64,000 bases of DNA, taken from Phoenix dactylifera. Taxonomy: Eukaryota; Streptophyta; Magnoliopsida; Arecales; Arecaceae. Shown here one piece after another: positions 12,859-24,182 of this stretch. The stretch spans positions 4,453,775 through 4,517,774 of the forward strand of contig NC_052409.1 of assembly GCF_009389715.1 (NCBI RefSeq), in the 5' to 3' direction. The notes below the pieces were generated by a model that saw only the letters and a program-made list of their open reading frames with translations, ran no database searches and was not told the origin of the DNA. Every line of letters starts with the position of its first letter. The stretch's first letter is position 1. The translations under genes were made by a program, and so were the position numbers.

Positions 12859-15800
12859 CACACACACAAATACTTCTGACTAAGCTAAATGAAGTGCCCA
12901 ATGGACTAGCAACACTGCATCATAAACTCGTTCATTAAGGTTTTTCCCCTTTAAAAACATCCAAATGATCATAGTTATGGAAACTAAACAATGTTACTTT
13001 GAGGTTGCGCTTGGTTCGGGAATAAGCAAAATGAATTAAGGAAAAGTTATTCCAATTGGAATAGTTATGCCATGAGCTATGCCTTTTCTTAGCTCCACTT
13101 TTTGAAATAACTTTTGGATGATGACCTATAGTCCATTAAAAAGTAAAAAGTAAGCATAAAAAGTGCCTTTATGCCAAGGAATAGCTTATAGCAGCTCCCT
13201 CCAGGATTAGTTATGCCAATCATGAACAAGTTTGACCAGCCTAACTATTCCTTGGTTATGCCTCCTTCTTGAATGCTATTTGGCAAAGCCTATGCCTGCT
13301 TAATGCTGATACCGACGTTGCCTAAGTGTCATCATGTTCCAAGAAGAATTTGACACATCAGCTATGTAAACGATATTAATATTAAAAGGGTAAGCCATAC
13401 CTCCCCTATTGGAATTGTGATAATATGTGGAGTAAAACCCATTCCAGCGGAGCTGACAATCCATTCCCCTACAAGACAATTGATGGAAAACATGTCAAAT
13501 CATAACAAAGTAAAAGATTCTCCAGTACCAGTCCACTTTAACTTCAGCATGAATGCTCAAGAACCAATAAAGTTGCGCCAAATAAACATGATACGGTTAC
13601 TAAGCATAAATTGCAGTGGTGGCATGTCTAAGAATGAAGACATTTAAATCTTAGAAAGCATCGAGGAGAATAGTTGTCCAATTCTGATGCATCACCACTA
13701 TTGGAGGACTGCTATGAATAAACCAATAGCATCTATTGCCCCTAACAACCTTACATGAATTATTTGTTTCTTCTGTGTAATGTGCGCGATGCTATGGGAA
13801 AGGAAGAAATGGGCAGAAAAATGGAAAACCAGAACAGAAGCAAAAAAAATTTGAAGATTAATCAAAGAAAAATTACAACTGAAACACAAGTACATGCAGG
13901 CAGAACAAAGACCACATGGTGTCCACCATTGAATATTTCAGTCTGTCCTATGCCCCAACTTATGAAAGCTTTCAGATATCATAGAAGAACACCTTGCATT
14001 ATTTGCATGACTGTGCCAATAAGATGTACACACAGTGCCGGCCCGAGCCCTAGGCGATCGAGGCGGTCGCCTAGGGCCTCGGACCAAAGGAAGGCCTCCG
14101 CCTCCGGCCTCCGCCCAGCGAGCTCCTCCTCCAGGCTCCAGCGACCAGCGGGCAGCGACAGCGAGCCAGCGACCAGCGGGCAGCGAGCCAGCGACCAACG
14201 GTCCTCCGCAACCGGCATCCAGGCCAACGGCAACAAGCCCTAGCGTAGCCAACTAGCCCAAGCCCTAGCGTAGCCAACTAGGTAGCCCGTCTTCTCCATC
14301 CAACCATCCGCCTGGCACGCCACCGTCTTCTTGCTTCTTAAATCCCAAATAACCAAAGTGGACGGCGTCTTCTTCTTCATCCTTGAGTTCTTAAATCCCT
14401 AATCCTCAAGTCACTCAACAGTTCTTCCTCTTCCTTCCCGGCTTCCCGTTCCTCGAATCTCGATAAATCGGTTCTTGAGACTTGACGCCGGCGTCTCTTC
14501 TCCAGGTCTCCTTCTCGTTCTCGGCCCTCCGCGGCTCCGCAGTCCAGCTCCGCCCCTGTTTCCGTTCCGCGGCTCCGCCCCTGTTTCAGGTGAGTTCTCC
14601 TTCTCCTTCTGGCTTCTCCAGCAGTCCAGCTCCGCCCCTGTTTCCGTTCCGCGGCTCCGCCCCTGTTTTCCGTTTTCCCCTTTGTTTCCGCGGCTCCGCC
14701 CCTGGGTGTCTGGCAGTCTGGGTCTGGCCGTCTGGGGAGTGGGGAACGGGGGATTTATTTTTTGGGCAGAATGTGCCGGCTGCCGGAACTGTGCCGGCAG
14801 CCGGCAGCCCGGCACCCATTTCCACTTTACTATTTATATTTCAATGCTATCAAAATTTTTATTGTCGGATTCTTGAAAATAAATTTTATGTCTATTCTTA
14901 AAAATTGATAATAGTTTTTCATGTCTAGGGTCTCCATTAAAATTAAGTTCGGCACCGCTTGTTGGGATTTGAGTTCAGAGTTCGTCGTCGAGTCCGGCAC
15001 CGCTTGTTGGGACTGGAGTTCGTCGTTGAGTCCGGCACCCCTTCTATTGGCATTTCGGGTTTTATCATTTTCAACTCTATTCTATTTTGATTTGTTTGTA
15101 GTGATTGTCTTAATTGTTTGGTTTGATAATATTATTTTTGGATTCAAATGTCTAATAGAAAATTTGAATGTGGGTATGAAAAACTCAAAAAGAAAAGAAA
15201 AATCGAAAAAACTCATTCAATCTCAAAAAGGTGCTTTAGATAGATTTATTGTCACAAATAAACAAAACACTACATCAAGTTCAACTCAAAACGAAATAGA
15301 GTTAGAAGATGATATAAAAAGAACGGAACAAATTGAGATTGACAACCAAACAATATCTAGTGAAGAACACAATAAGAAATTAGATGAAGATAGGATAAAT
15401 AAGGATAGTGTAGAATTTAATGAAACTAGTTCTATTTCTATAAATATATATGATCCTGGTCAATGGAAAAATATTGATACAAAGTTGAGAGATCTATTAG
15501 TAGAAAGAGGTCCAATTAGAGATTATGATCTTCATTTTCCTAGGGATGAAAATAATAGACACTTTTCTACTATACATTATATTCGTAAGTTACCTAATGG
15601 CGAAAAATATGATAGAAGATGGTTAGTGTATTCAAAGGATTTGGATAGGGTATATTGTTTTTGTTGTAAATTATTTGATTCAAAGTCTAGCACGAGTCAA
15701 TTAGTCAATGAAGGAAGTAGGGATTGGAAAAATCTAGGTATCAAGCTTAAAAGTCATGAAACAACTAATGAGCATATCATTAGCATGAAGTGACACCTCG

Positions 15801-18722
15801 ATGACGCCAGAAGACGCCTGGCCGCCGAAGGGTCGCTCGCACCCCAAAGGCGAATCGACACCATTAAGGAAGGATGTCCGCCGAAATCCTCAGGTTGCCA
15901 GGTCAGCAGCAACCGCCATACGCCATAAAGAAGGCGGGAAGCTTGAAGCGCGCGCGCCTCTCCGAAGGATGGCGGCAATCTCGAAACATCACTCCCTTCA
16001 CCTGTTCCCCTTCTGGTTCCAGGCTCGGAAGTGGGGGGCTACTGTTATGGGGGAATTGAGCCGCCATGCCCCACGTGATCGGCACGCGTATCCAGGAAAG
16101 CTACAGCTGCCCTATGATCCAGCACTCCGACCCCGAGTCGGACCTCCTCGGCTCCGCAGCCCGACCCCGGGTCGGCTGCCCTATCCAGTAATGCAAGAAC
16201 ATGTTCGACGCATTCAACATGGTGAAATTCACAATCATTATTTAGGTCATAATATTCAAAATGAATTGATTCAAATATCAGCGTCTGAAATTAAAGCTAT
16301 AATAATTAAAAAGATTAAAGAAGCAAAATACTTTTCTGTAATACTTGATTGCACTCCTGATGCAAGCCATCAGGAACAAATGACCCTAGTTTTAAGATGT
16401 GTAGATACTTCAACAAGTCCAGTAAAAGTAGAAGAATATTTTTTAGAATTTTTAGAAGTAGATGATACCTCTGGAAAGGGCCTTTTTAATGAACTTATAA
16501 ATATAATAGAAAAACATAAACTTGAGGTTAATGATATAAGAGGACAAGGGTATGACAATGGATCTAATATGAAAGGAAAACATCAAGGTGTACAAAAAAG
16601 ATTATTAGATATAAATCCTAGAGCATTTTACACACCATGTGGATGTCATAACTTGAATTTAGTATTATGTGATACTGCTAACTCATGTCCTAAGGCTATA
16701 TCTTTTTTTGGAGTAATACAACGAATTTATACCTTATTTTCTTCTTCTACAAAACGATGAAAAATTTTACAAGATAATGTATCTACATTAACTCTTAAAC
16801 CTTTATCACAAACACGTTGGGAAAGTCGTATTGAAAGTGTCAAAGCAATTAAACATCAAGCTCCTAAAATAAGAGATGCCTTAATTCAATTAGCGGAAAC
16901 TAGTGAAGATCCTAAAATAAAGAGTGAAGCCATATGTTTAGCTACATATGAGATTGAAAATTTTGAATTCTTATTAGGCATGAATATTTGGTACGATATA
17001 TTGTTTGCTGTTAACTCAGTTAGTAAGAATTTACAATCTGAAGACATGCATATTGATGTTGCTATAGATCAATTAAAAGGTCTTCTTTCTTATTTAAAAA
17101 GTTATAGAGAAAATGAATTTATGAATGCTTTGAATTCATCTAAAGAAATTGCAAATGAAATGGAAATAGAACCTACATTTCGTGAAAAACGTGTGATCCG
17201 TAGAAAAAACAATTTGATGAAAATACTGATGATGAGACAATAAGATCAGCTGAAGAATCTTTTAGAATTGATTACTTTTTATATGTAGTAGATCAAGCTA
17301 TTTCTTCAATTCAAAGTAGGTTTGAACAATTCACCATATATGAAGATTTTTTTGGTTTTTTGTTTAATTTTAGAAAGTTAAAATCTTTGAATGAAGAGAA
17401 TTTGAAAAGGTGTTGTCTTAATCTTGAAAACTATTTAAAGCATGGTGAATATTCTGATATTGATGGTCTTGATCTATTTTCAGAGTTAAACGTTTTAAAA
17501 GAAATTTTACAAATAGAAACTTGTACCCCTATTGATACTTTAAGTTTTATTAAAAAAACAGATTCTTTTCCAAATGCATGCATTGCTTACAGAATATTGT
17601 TAACAATACCTGTAACAGTTGCTTCTGCTGAAAGAAGTTTTTCAAAATTAAAGTTGATAAAATCTTATTTGCGGTCAACTATGTCACAAGAAAGATTAAA
17701 TGGATTAGCTATATTATCGATTGAAAATAGTATTTTAATGAATCTTGAGTACAAAAGTTTGATTAGCAATTTTGCATCTCAAAAAGCTAGACGGATTATT
17801 TTTAAATAAATTTTTAAAATATTTTGCACTTATTAAAATTTATTATTATTATTATTATTATTTAAAAAAAAGGCCTCTCTTAGAAAGTTCGCCTTAGGCC
17901 CCCAAATGCATTGAGCCGCCCCTGTGTACACATCATAGCTTACTATGAGCCCATTCAACCATTAGAATTTCCACAATGGCAAGAGACTAGCTTGAAAACT
18001 AAACAAGCAGAGAAAGAGACCAAAACATCATGCAATATTGAGCATGAAGATAGTGACAAATAAACACAAATTGCCTTAAGTCAATAAATTAAATCTTTAA
18101 TAAAACTAATATATAGCCAACCACATACTCAAATTACCCACATCAAAAAAAAAGAATGTAAGCACAGTTAAGGGAAAAGCAATTCTTGCCCGAATAACAT
18201 CAAAGAAAAAAAGGGTAACTCACCAAGAGAAGCCAACTGCTGCTTTGTCCCGGTTCCAGGTGGCCGCCCTCTACCCCGTTTTTGCATTTGAGCAGCCGAC
18301 CCTGATCCTGACCCTGACCCCGATGCTGCACCAGGCACTAAACCTGACCCCGACACAGTAGGAGTTGAGGACAATGGCGAAAGAGCTAACGCCATTGTCC
18401 CGTCTGGCCCATACTTCCGTGGCCTTCCCCTCTTCTTCTTCTTGACAGGTTCTCCTGGACCCCCTCCGGCTGCCCCAGTCCCACCCACATTGGCACCATG
18501 CGGCGAAATGGAAGATGGAGTCTCCACCTGAAACCCTGATCCAATAGACATTCCAGGGTGCTGTAACGAAGATAAGCTCGAGCTGGGGTTAGTCATCGAG
18601 CGGATGCCGGGAGGTGGTCCATGTAGCCCTGTCTGCGGTCCAGTACTATTCCCACCGATACCTCTGTGTTGGATGTAGTATGGAGATGGACCAGACATCG
18701 ATATGGCATCCCTCCCGTCCAT
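7484..18722 (-). CDS. AT-hook motif nuclear-localized (AHL) protein, 364 aa, five exons
   Basis: Exons on the minus strand: 18722-18224, 13468-13401, 11313-11182, 8832-8671 and 7717-7484. All junctions are GT-AG and phases agree (1,0,0,0), giving 364 codons. Exon 1 encodes a Gly/Ser/Pro-rich N-terminus, a basic AT-hook [12 protein letters not shown] (about 94-105) and a second hook [10 protein letters not shown] (149-158). Exons 2-4 encode the PPC/DUF296 domain: [27 protein letters not shown], then [13 protein letters not shown] (from 234) and [15 protein letters not shown]. The C-terminus is polar and ends DIDLTRG. AHL proteins bind AT-rich minor groove through the hooks and oligomerise through the PPC domain. 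They act in the nucleus in chromatin and transcription control of growth, flowering and hormone genes. Two hooks plus introns match the intron-containing clade B. Intron 1 carries a hAT element. Family certain; ortholog not assigned. Confidence 0.95.
7718..8670 (-). other. AHL intron 4
   Basis: A GT-AG intron of 953 bp between the exon ending SPVQ and the exon starting VIVGSF. It is AT-rich with no recognisable gene or element. Confidence 0.8.
8833..11181 (-). other. AHL intron 3, with a short 24-bp tandem repeat
   Basis: A GT-AG intron of 2349 bp, AT-rich and non-coding. Its only clear internal structure is a 24-bp unit repeated twice plus a partial copy at 10648-10708. Confidence 0.8.
10648..10708. 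repeat. 24-bp tandem duplication
   Basis: The unit TCAATTTGGTAGACATACGA plus TCAG occurs twice head to tail. A third partial copy (TCAATTTGGT) follows. It lies inside AHL intron 3. Confidence 0.9.
11314..13400 (-). other. AHL intron 2, including a very AT-rich half
   Basis: A GT-AG intron of 2087 bp. The part from about 12200 to 12800 is extremely AT-rich with short TTAATAAG-type words. It leads into a compound AT/AC microsatellite. A segment at about 13005-13300 carries words such as GGAATAGTTATGCC on one strand and TAACTATTCCTTGG later, suggesting a degenerate inverted-repeat element. No gene is seen. Confidence 0.7.
12802..12868. repeat. Compound (AT)n-(AC)n microsatellite
   Basis: About 23 AT units (12802-12848) are followed by about nine AC units (12850-12868). 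It lies in AHL intron 2. Confidence 0.98.
14025..14032. repeat. Left target-site duplication of the hAT element
   Basis: TGTACACA directly precedes the CAG terminus. An identical copy follows the right terminus. Confidence 0.93.
14047..14077. repeat. Subterminal 11-bp palindrome of the hAT element
   Basis: GCCCTAGGCGA (14047-14057) and TCGCCTAGGGC (14067-14077) are perfect inverted copies separated by 9 bp. A related TTCGCCTTAGGCCCCC lies near the right end (17889-17904). Such repeated subterminal motifs are typical of hAT transposase binding sites; the function here is inferred. Confidence 0.8.
14100..15045 (+). repeat. GC-rich short tandem repeats in the hAT 5' region
   Basis: Several small direct repeats follow each other. 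CAGCGACCAGCGGGCAGCGA-type units occur near 14136-14200. AAGCCCTAGCGTAGCCAACT is repeated at about 14236-14281. CTCCGCCCCTGTTTCCGTTC-type units lie at about 14545-14705. CCGGCACCGCTTGTTGGGA-type units lie at about 14950-15040. This region precedes the transposase and is far GC-richer than the rest of the intron. Confidence 0.75.
15148..17809 (+). pseudogene. Broken hAT transposase (TTF zinc finger plus hAT C-terminal dimerisation domain)
   Basis: The frame begins at an ATG near 15148. It shows a basic N-terminus, then a TTF-type zinc-finger segment ([20 protein letters not shown], later HETTNEH) ending near 15790. After a foreign patch it resumes at about 16185 ([10 protein letters not shown], then [19 protein letters not shown] and [18 protein letters not shown], the hAT catalytic-core style). 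It ends with the dimerisation domain ([20 protein letters not shown], then [20 protein letters not shown]). Lesions: a frameshift in an A-run near 15200, about 390 bp of unrelated sequence replacing the region between finger and core, an in-frame TGA at 16758-16760 where the family has Trp, and a frameshift in an A-run near 17205. Related full-length plant proteins are annotated as TTF-type zinc finger proteins with a HAT dimerisation domain. Not functional. Confidence 0.9.
15791..16184. mobile_element. GC-rich patch resembling a Gypsy retrotransposon 3' end, nested in the transposase
   Basis: Base composition switches abruptly from AT-rich transposase to GC-rich DNA and back. Within the patch, a purine tract GAAGTGGGGGG (about 16028-16038) is followed by CTAC and then TGTTATGGGGGAATTGAG. 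This resembles a plant Ty3/Gypsy polypurine tract and the start of a 3' LTR (TG at 16043). Only about 140 bp of LTR-like sequence follows before the transposase resumes. No target-site duplication flanks the patch. Family comparison suggests some 60 transposase codons are missing, so this is a replacement, not a clean insertion. Gypsy assignment is by motif only. Confidence 0.6.
17925..17932. repeat. Right target-site duplication of the hAT element
   Basis: TGTACACA follows the CTG terminus directly and is identical to the left copy at 14025-14032. Confidence 0.93.
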
Positions 18723-20400
18723 GCATGGATTAGATGGCTTTCAAAGATGGTGGAAGATTACGAAGAACGAAACACAGGTTATAATCTCTGGTGGTACAAA
18801 ACAAGAAAAATTTACAAACTATGCAAGATCAAAAAAGACAAGAATATACTTTTTTTATTTTTACTTCTAAATTTGTGATGCATTAAATAATTCAGAAATC
18901 AAACATTAAAACCAAAAAAAAAAAAAAACAACAACTGAAAGCTATGAACAAAGAGGAGAGGAGAGAAACATTTAAGATTCTGAACCCGAATGTCCCAAGA
19001 AGATTGGGAAAAAGAACGAGAGCGAGACAGGAAGGATAACCAGCCTTGGTTTGACATACGAAAGCTCGAATGGAAGCCAAGCTTCGATCTTTCCTTCTAG
19101 CTCCTTAGAAAACCCTAAACTCACAACACTACACAAGAAAAAGTAGAAACACCAGGACTGCAAGCCAGAACAACGCAAATACCATATCTTTTAGCCCCAG
19201 CAAAGCCCTAGTTCCGCCATAACGCCACAACTTCTTTTCGTTATCCCAGGAGAAAAGCCCACACTTGAGGTCATCCCCGCCACATCCGCCTCCAAAAAGA
19301 GGGGGGGAAATCCCTAACTGTTTTTCTCTTTTATCATCGTCGCAACAAACCCCAAACCAGAGAACCCTAAAACCTCAAACGATTAAGTGCGGAGAAGAAC
19401 CCTAGAGCTCAAAAAAACCAACCTTTTGGAGAGGAAACAAAGGAAACGACGGAAGAGAGACAAGGCGCAAAGGTACAAGCCCTGGCGTTAAACTCCGAAC
19501 GGTTCAAAGACCGCCCAACCACCAAAACCCTCCGCCAACAGCAATGGCACCAACCCCACCCTCTGAAGCCTCGCAGACACGCACCTAAAGACCGCAGCCG
19601 CTGTCAAAGCCCGAATGGCGAACGGTTCCCCCAAAACCCTCGCTTTAAGCCCTCCTCCTCCTCGCCGAATGCGACAGAGAGAGAGAGAGAGGGAACGAGG
19701 AGAAACGGAAGGCCTTCAACGGCGAAAAGAAGACCAGGGGAAGCATTCAGAGGATCGGGGGAGGAAGGGAGAGAGAAAGAGAGAGTGACGGTGGGAGTTC
19801 GACAGACACTGGAATCACCGATAGGATAATTACAAATCTCCAGATAACAATAAATAAGCACAACAAATAAACCAAAACAAACAAACGAGCCACTTCGCTG
19901 TTCACCTCAAAACACCAATCACAGCACTTCAGCCCATCAAAGCCGTCCATCCGAATGCAAACCCCATGCGACCCACATGAAGTTGGGCCCCACCTCCGGC
20001 GTTATGTGACAGCGCGAGCTCTGACGCCTTTCTGGCCTTCAGAAGACGCTGACACGTGTCCGATACAACGGTGTTTATGCACGAAGTTGGAGGACAAGTG
20101 GAGGACCGTGGCGCCCAGTCTCACAGTACGGAGATTTCTTTTTTGATTGCTCACTGGAACATATTTTAAAGGTTACTTTACTCTTGGGATCATAGCCGTC
20201 GGATCGTGCGTGCGGGAAATCCCAGCTTTTGGCTTCAGGAGTCGTGAACTCGTGATGGTTGTATTCCTGCCGTCTAGAGGATCCGCTGTATGATATCGAC
20301 CTCCTTTTTGATATTCTATCCAATAGATGTGTGACACGTGATCACGTAATGTAACGTGCGGTGCAGCTTTAGCCGAAGAGAGGATGCTGTGAGCGTCTTA
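18723..20400 (-). promoter_or_regulatory. AHL 5' leader and promoter region
   Basis: Upstream (higher coordinates) of the AHL ATG. A candidate acceptor ending CCACCAG, read on the minus strand at about 18790, suggests a 5'-UTR intron. The GC-richer, GA-rich stretch at about 19200-19800, including GAGAGA runs at 19676-19691, would then hold the first leader exon. No coding sequence is recognised. Exact start not determinable. Confidence 0.45.
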
Positions 20401-23400
20401 GATCTCGTGCTGGTTTTTTTATTTATTTCGGATTTGAAGCATCAATATAATAGAATTTTATCTTTTAGCAAGGAAAAAGGTGAAGAAGAATTAAAGCTGG
20501 CCTCTTTTTCCTCCTCTCTGTCATTTTCTAACCTTTCCGCCCTTCAATCCTGAAAATATTTTGGAATTTAAATTTTAACTCTCTTAATCTTAATAATCAT
20601 GATGATGATAATAATAATAATAAAATTTAATCACTCATCATTTAGGAAGAAATAAAAATAAAATAAAATAATTATTTTCTATTTATCATAATGGCATTTT
20701 ATGATTATAATTAGATAAGAAATATTGTTTTATCAAAAGAAATAGACTTTTTGAGAATTCTTTTGGACTTAGCATAGTTGTCTTCTTTATCTAGATATTG
20801 TTAGCTATGCTCACGCGAGATTAGCATGAGCAGCCAATATATCAAAAAAAAAAAGTCGGAAATATTGGAAATAGTTGCAGAAATATTTATATTATGGTAT
20901 GTTGATAGGCAAGGATTAATTACGGAGAAGGAACATATCTTTTGAGGTAATGTGATTGGTGGGTTTGTCTGCGAAGTCCAGTGGTCCCAAGCGGGTCTTG
21001 ATTTGTTTGATGGGGACATTAGGAATAAACTAAGTTCTAGCCTGCCAATTTGCTTCACATGTTCACATTATGCATGGTGGCTAACCCAAATAGGAAATGA
21101 GAAAGTAGCGGCGGCGAGTTCCTTGAAGGTTCTTTTCAAGCAATTGACCTTAGCAACTCTCCCTGCTTTTATCCTAAAAAAAATTCTCTTCTTTTCAAAA
21201 TTATTGATGATGCTTTTCTATTATTCTCAGAAATAATTTAAAAAATAAATAATTATATCATTTCAAGTTACCTTGAAGGATGTAGCTCGCTATTTTTCTT
21301 TTTAAAAAAGTGACTTCAAATTTTTATTAGCGACAAGTGAGACCTATTTTCTGTATCTTTTATATAACATTGACACGATCAAATCTAACTACAAACTAGT
21401 CAACTACAATCATGCTCTTATGTATCTTTTTGATGCAAAAAAAAAAACTCGTCCATGAGATGTAATGCTTTGGTTTAGACAAATGCACCATAAAGGCTTT
21501 GGTTCGGGCAAATGCACTATAAAGAGGGTTATAATTTTTAAACATCTATGTTATTAGCATAACTAGCTCCACTATTTTGCATTGTTTGATACCCAAGCAG
21601 TGAACCAAGTCTTTACTATCATCACAAAACCAAAGTTCAAATTTTATTCAAGCAAACAAAGAATGAAACCTCATCTTCACATTAGTAGAGTCGCCTTTAA
21701 TCTCCGTCGATATCTATATTAAGAGCAAAATGATCCAATTCTTAGCTTGAACTATAAGAAAAAGATCCAATTCGGTATCTGTGTAATAATTTATGTTCCA
21801 AAATTTATATATACATATATATTTTGTTATAACTAAAATTAAAAAGGATTGATTATTGAAAATAATTGATGTTGATAAGTCGTAAATCAATTTGATTTTG
21901 TTATACCATTAAAATTCCAATTTAGTGGGCCTTTCGATACAATCAAATAGATGGCCAAAAGGGCATCATATTCTAGGACCCCAAACTGTGTGATCGAATA
22001 AATCCTCCTCTATTTGTTGCAGGTTGACGGCTCCTTCCCTTTCTTCAAACTCTTATTCGTATTTTTTATATAGAAATCTCTGATCAATGATAGAATAAGA
22101 TTCATTTTGCATCGTATCTAATTTCTTTCTTAGTTTGGACCGAAGAAGTAATGTCACTCGATTATTATCAAACTAATTGCAATTTTTTTCTGTTTCATGT
22201 ATCGTTTAAAAGAAAGCTTTTCATCTCCATTATAGCCCTCAAGATCCATGTTGGGAGCTAATCTGATCCCTTAAACCTCGTATGATCCTTATTGAGCTCA
22301 TTTGGCATCCTCTTCCTACTTAAGTTCTAATGAACAACAACAATGTTTCAGCAAGCATTTGTCCAAGAATTCGACTGAAGTTAAATTACTGCCATCAAGT
22401 TCAAAACGCAACATAATCTTTCAAAAAGAAAATGTCATGTCTTGAGATAACAGCATCATTAACTGTTCTTTGAACAAACTGCACTCTTGATTCAAATATT
22501 CCACCCATGGCTTCCACTAAGAAGGAAGCACCATCCCGTTAAGCGAAGGCCACTAGCTCGATGGTGGGCCAAAGACCAGACCAAAGAGAAGATGACTCGT
22601 TTGGCATTAAACGCCGAAATATCCTGCACGGCAAATGGATGAGGATCTCTTTCAACATGGGCCCCTGCTTGTAATTCTTGGGAGCCTGAACCTCGTGGCT
22701 TCCACCATCTCCTTATCCTTAAGAACAAAGTAGCCTCCAAGTTCTCAGTTTGTCATCTATCATCATTCTATTACCACCAATCAAGAGAGAACCTATGCCT
22801 CAATGTTCCCTGATTCAAGCTCTCTGGAGCTGGAAGGGACCACTGATGTTCGTTTCCTTGATGGATGAATATCCCACCAAGAGGATAAGGGTGGAGGAGC
22901 TTACCCCACCAAATGGGTAAGATCATGACCCCCTTCCCCTCACTTTCATACACAAAAACGGGACCCCTAATATGTTCCTCTTTTTTTTTTTTTTGAAGTC
23001 AATAATTTGGGTTTGGCTGCTAGGTCTGGGAATCGCACCAGGCGCCACTATGCCTTGCAGCTCTGCTGCAGCCGGCCTCCGGACTATACAAAAAAAAAAA
23101 AAAATGAAGGCTGGGAGGTCTTGTCTATAGTGGTTTCCGTCCGCCTTACAAATAGACCGTCCCCCTTAATGAATCGAACGATTCTTCGGCCTTCCTTTGA
23201 TTCCGACGGCCGGCATAGATTAAATCTCATAAAACCCGCCCACTATTACTATGAAAAAAAGCCCTACTCTCACTAGACAGAGAGTAAGTGACTTCAGCAC
23301 CGGACCGTCGAGTCCAATTGATCGTGTCGTGTGCAACGTCCATCAATGATGGTTCATTAATATGACAGACCAATGCAAATGTTTTCGAGTGGAAAAATTA

Positions 23401-23900
23401 ATATACAGCACAAGTAAAGCTAACTATGAAGATTTCACTGAATGTGTTTATAGTGTATAACATGCGATCTGACTAACCAAATTTGCCTAGATACAACAAT
23501 TGTGCATCATAATCAATTTCAAAAGGTATCCTTCAATATAACCACCACCTCCCAACTAAAAGGAGAAGATATTGCTGATTTTCTACATCTAGAATCCAAA
23601 TATACAAAGCAAAAGAGTTTTCGGATTCATCCAGTGAGTCTTTTTTCTGTATTGTTTGTTTGCAGAACAAAATTTAGCATAATATATCTGGTTCTGCTGG
23701 CGCAATGTCCACCAAATTAAAACCACGAAGATAGAATTATAAAATGGCATGAATCATAAACCTTTATGAACAAGCAATATCAACCGTGCAGGTTCTTTAC
23801 AATCTATAACAATATATCATGAAAGAAGCATCCGCAATAAAGCCAAAAAGAAAAAAAAAAACAGAAAGTCGCTCCTACTTTACTCCAATGCCTGTCATGG
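20401..23900. other. Intergenic region without recognised genes
   Basis: AT-rich sequence with poly-A and poly-T runs (for example about 22981-22994 and 23090-23104). There is a small imperfect duplication at about 21465-21535 (GCTTTGGTT..ACAAATGCACCATAAA). The GC-richer part at 22490-22960 has no intact frame. Confidence 0.5.
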
Positions 23901-24182
23901 GGCAATCAACTCTTAGGTGCATTATAGACCATTTAGAGAATAGTGTAATTTTCACACCATCAACACAGCCAAGTCAACCAGCAGAAACATGAGATTTCAA
24001 TTCGATGCTATCCACTTGCAGAACAAATGGCAAGTACACTAGCAGAAGGAAGATAGCCAAAGGTCAGAAAGTGCCGCTGCAGCTGCAAAACTGTGCTGAA
24101 AGGGTCAAAGTAAATGGCACACTTTACTGAGTCACCGTAGTATAACAAACTACAGAATGGTGACTTAACCATATACATAAAT

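Larger units (their letters stand above)
14033..17924 (+). mobile_element. hAT-superfamily DNA transposon relic, 3.9 kb, inserted in AHL intron 1
   Basis: The element is flanked by the perfect 8-bp direct repeat TGTACACA (14025-14032 and 17925-17932), the target-site length typical of hAT. Its ends are short imperfect terminal inverted repeats: CAGTGCCGGC on the left and CAGGGGCGGC when the right end is reverse-complemented (8/10). Subterminal sequence related to TCGCCTAGGGCC occurs at both ends. Inside, on the plus strand, lie a GC-rich leader with tandem repeats (14080-15040) and a TTF-zinc-finger/hAT-C type transposase (15148-17809). Coding is opposite to the host gene. The transposase is broken, so the element is not autonomous. 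Confidence 0.92.
13469..18223 (-). other. AHL intron 1, host of the hAT element
   Basis: A GT-AG intron of 4755 bp. Without the hAT element and one target-site copy it would be about 855 bp. The residual sequence is AT-rich and non-coding. Confidence 0.88.

Noticed and set aside
13005-13310. Possible MITE with inverted GGAATAGTTATGCC words in AHL intron 2
   Set aside because: Internal words match in inverted orientation, but no terminal repeats or target duplication could be defined.
14035-14901. Long open frames on both strands at the hAT left end
   Set aside because: They result from GC-rich tandem repeats with few stop codons. No domain or conserved pattern is present.
22490-22960. Frame fragments reminiscent of the LINE zf-RVT region
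   Set aside because: Only short Trp/Lys words match by eye. Stops and frameshifts abound, and no reverse transcriptase motif is seen.
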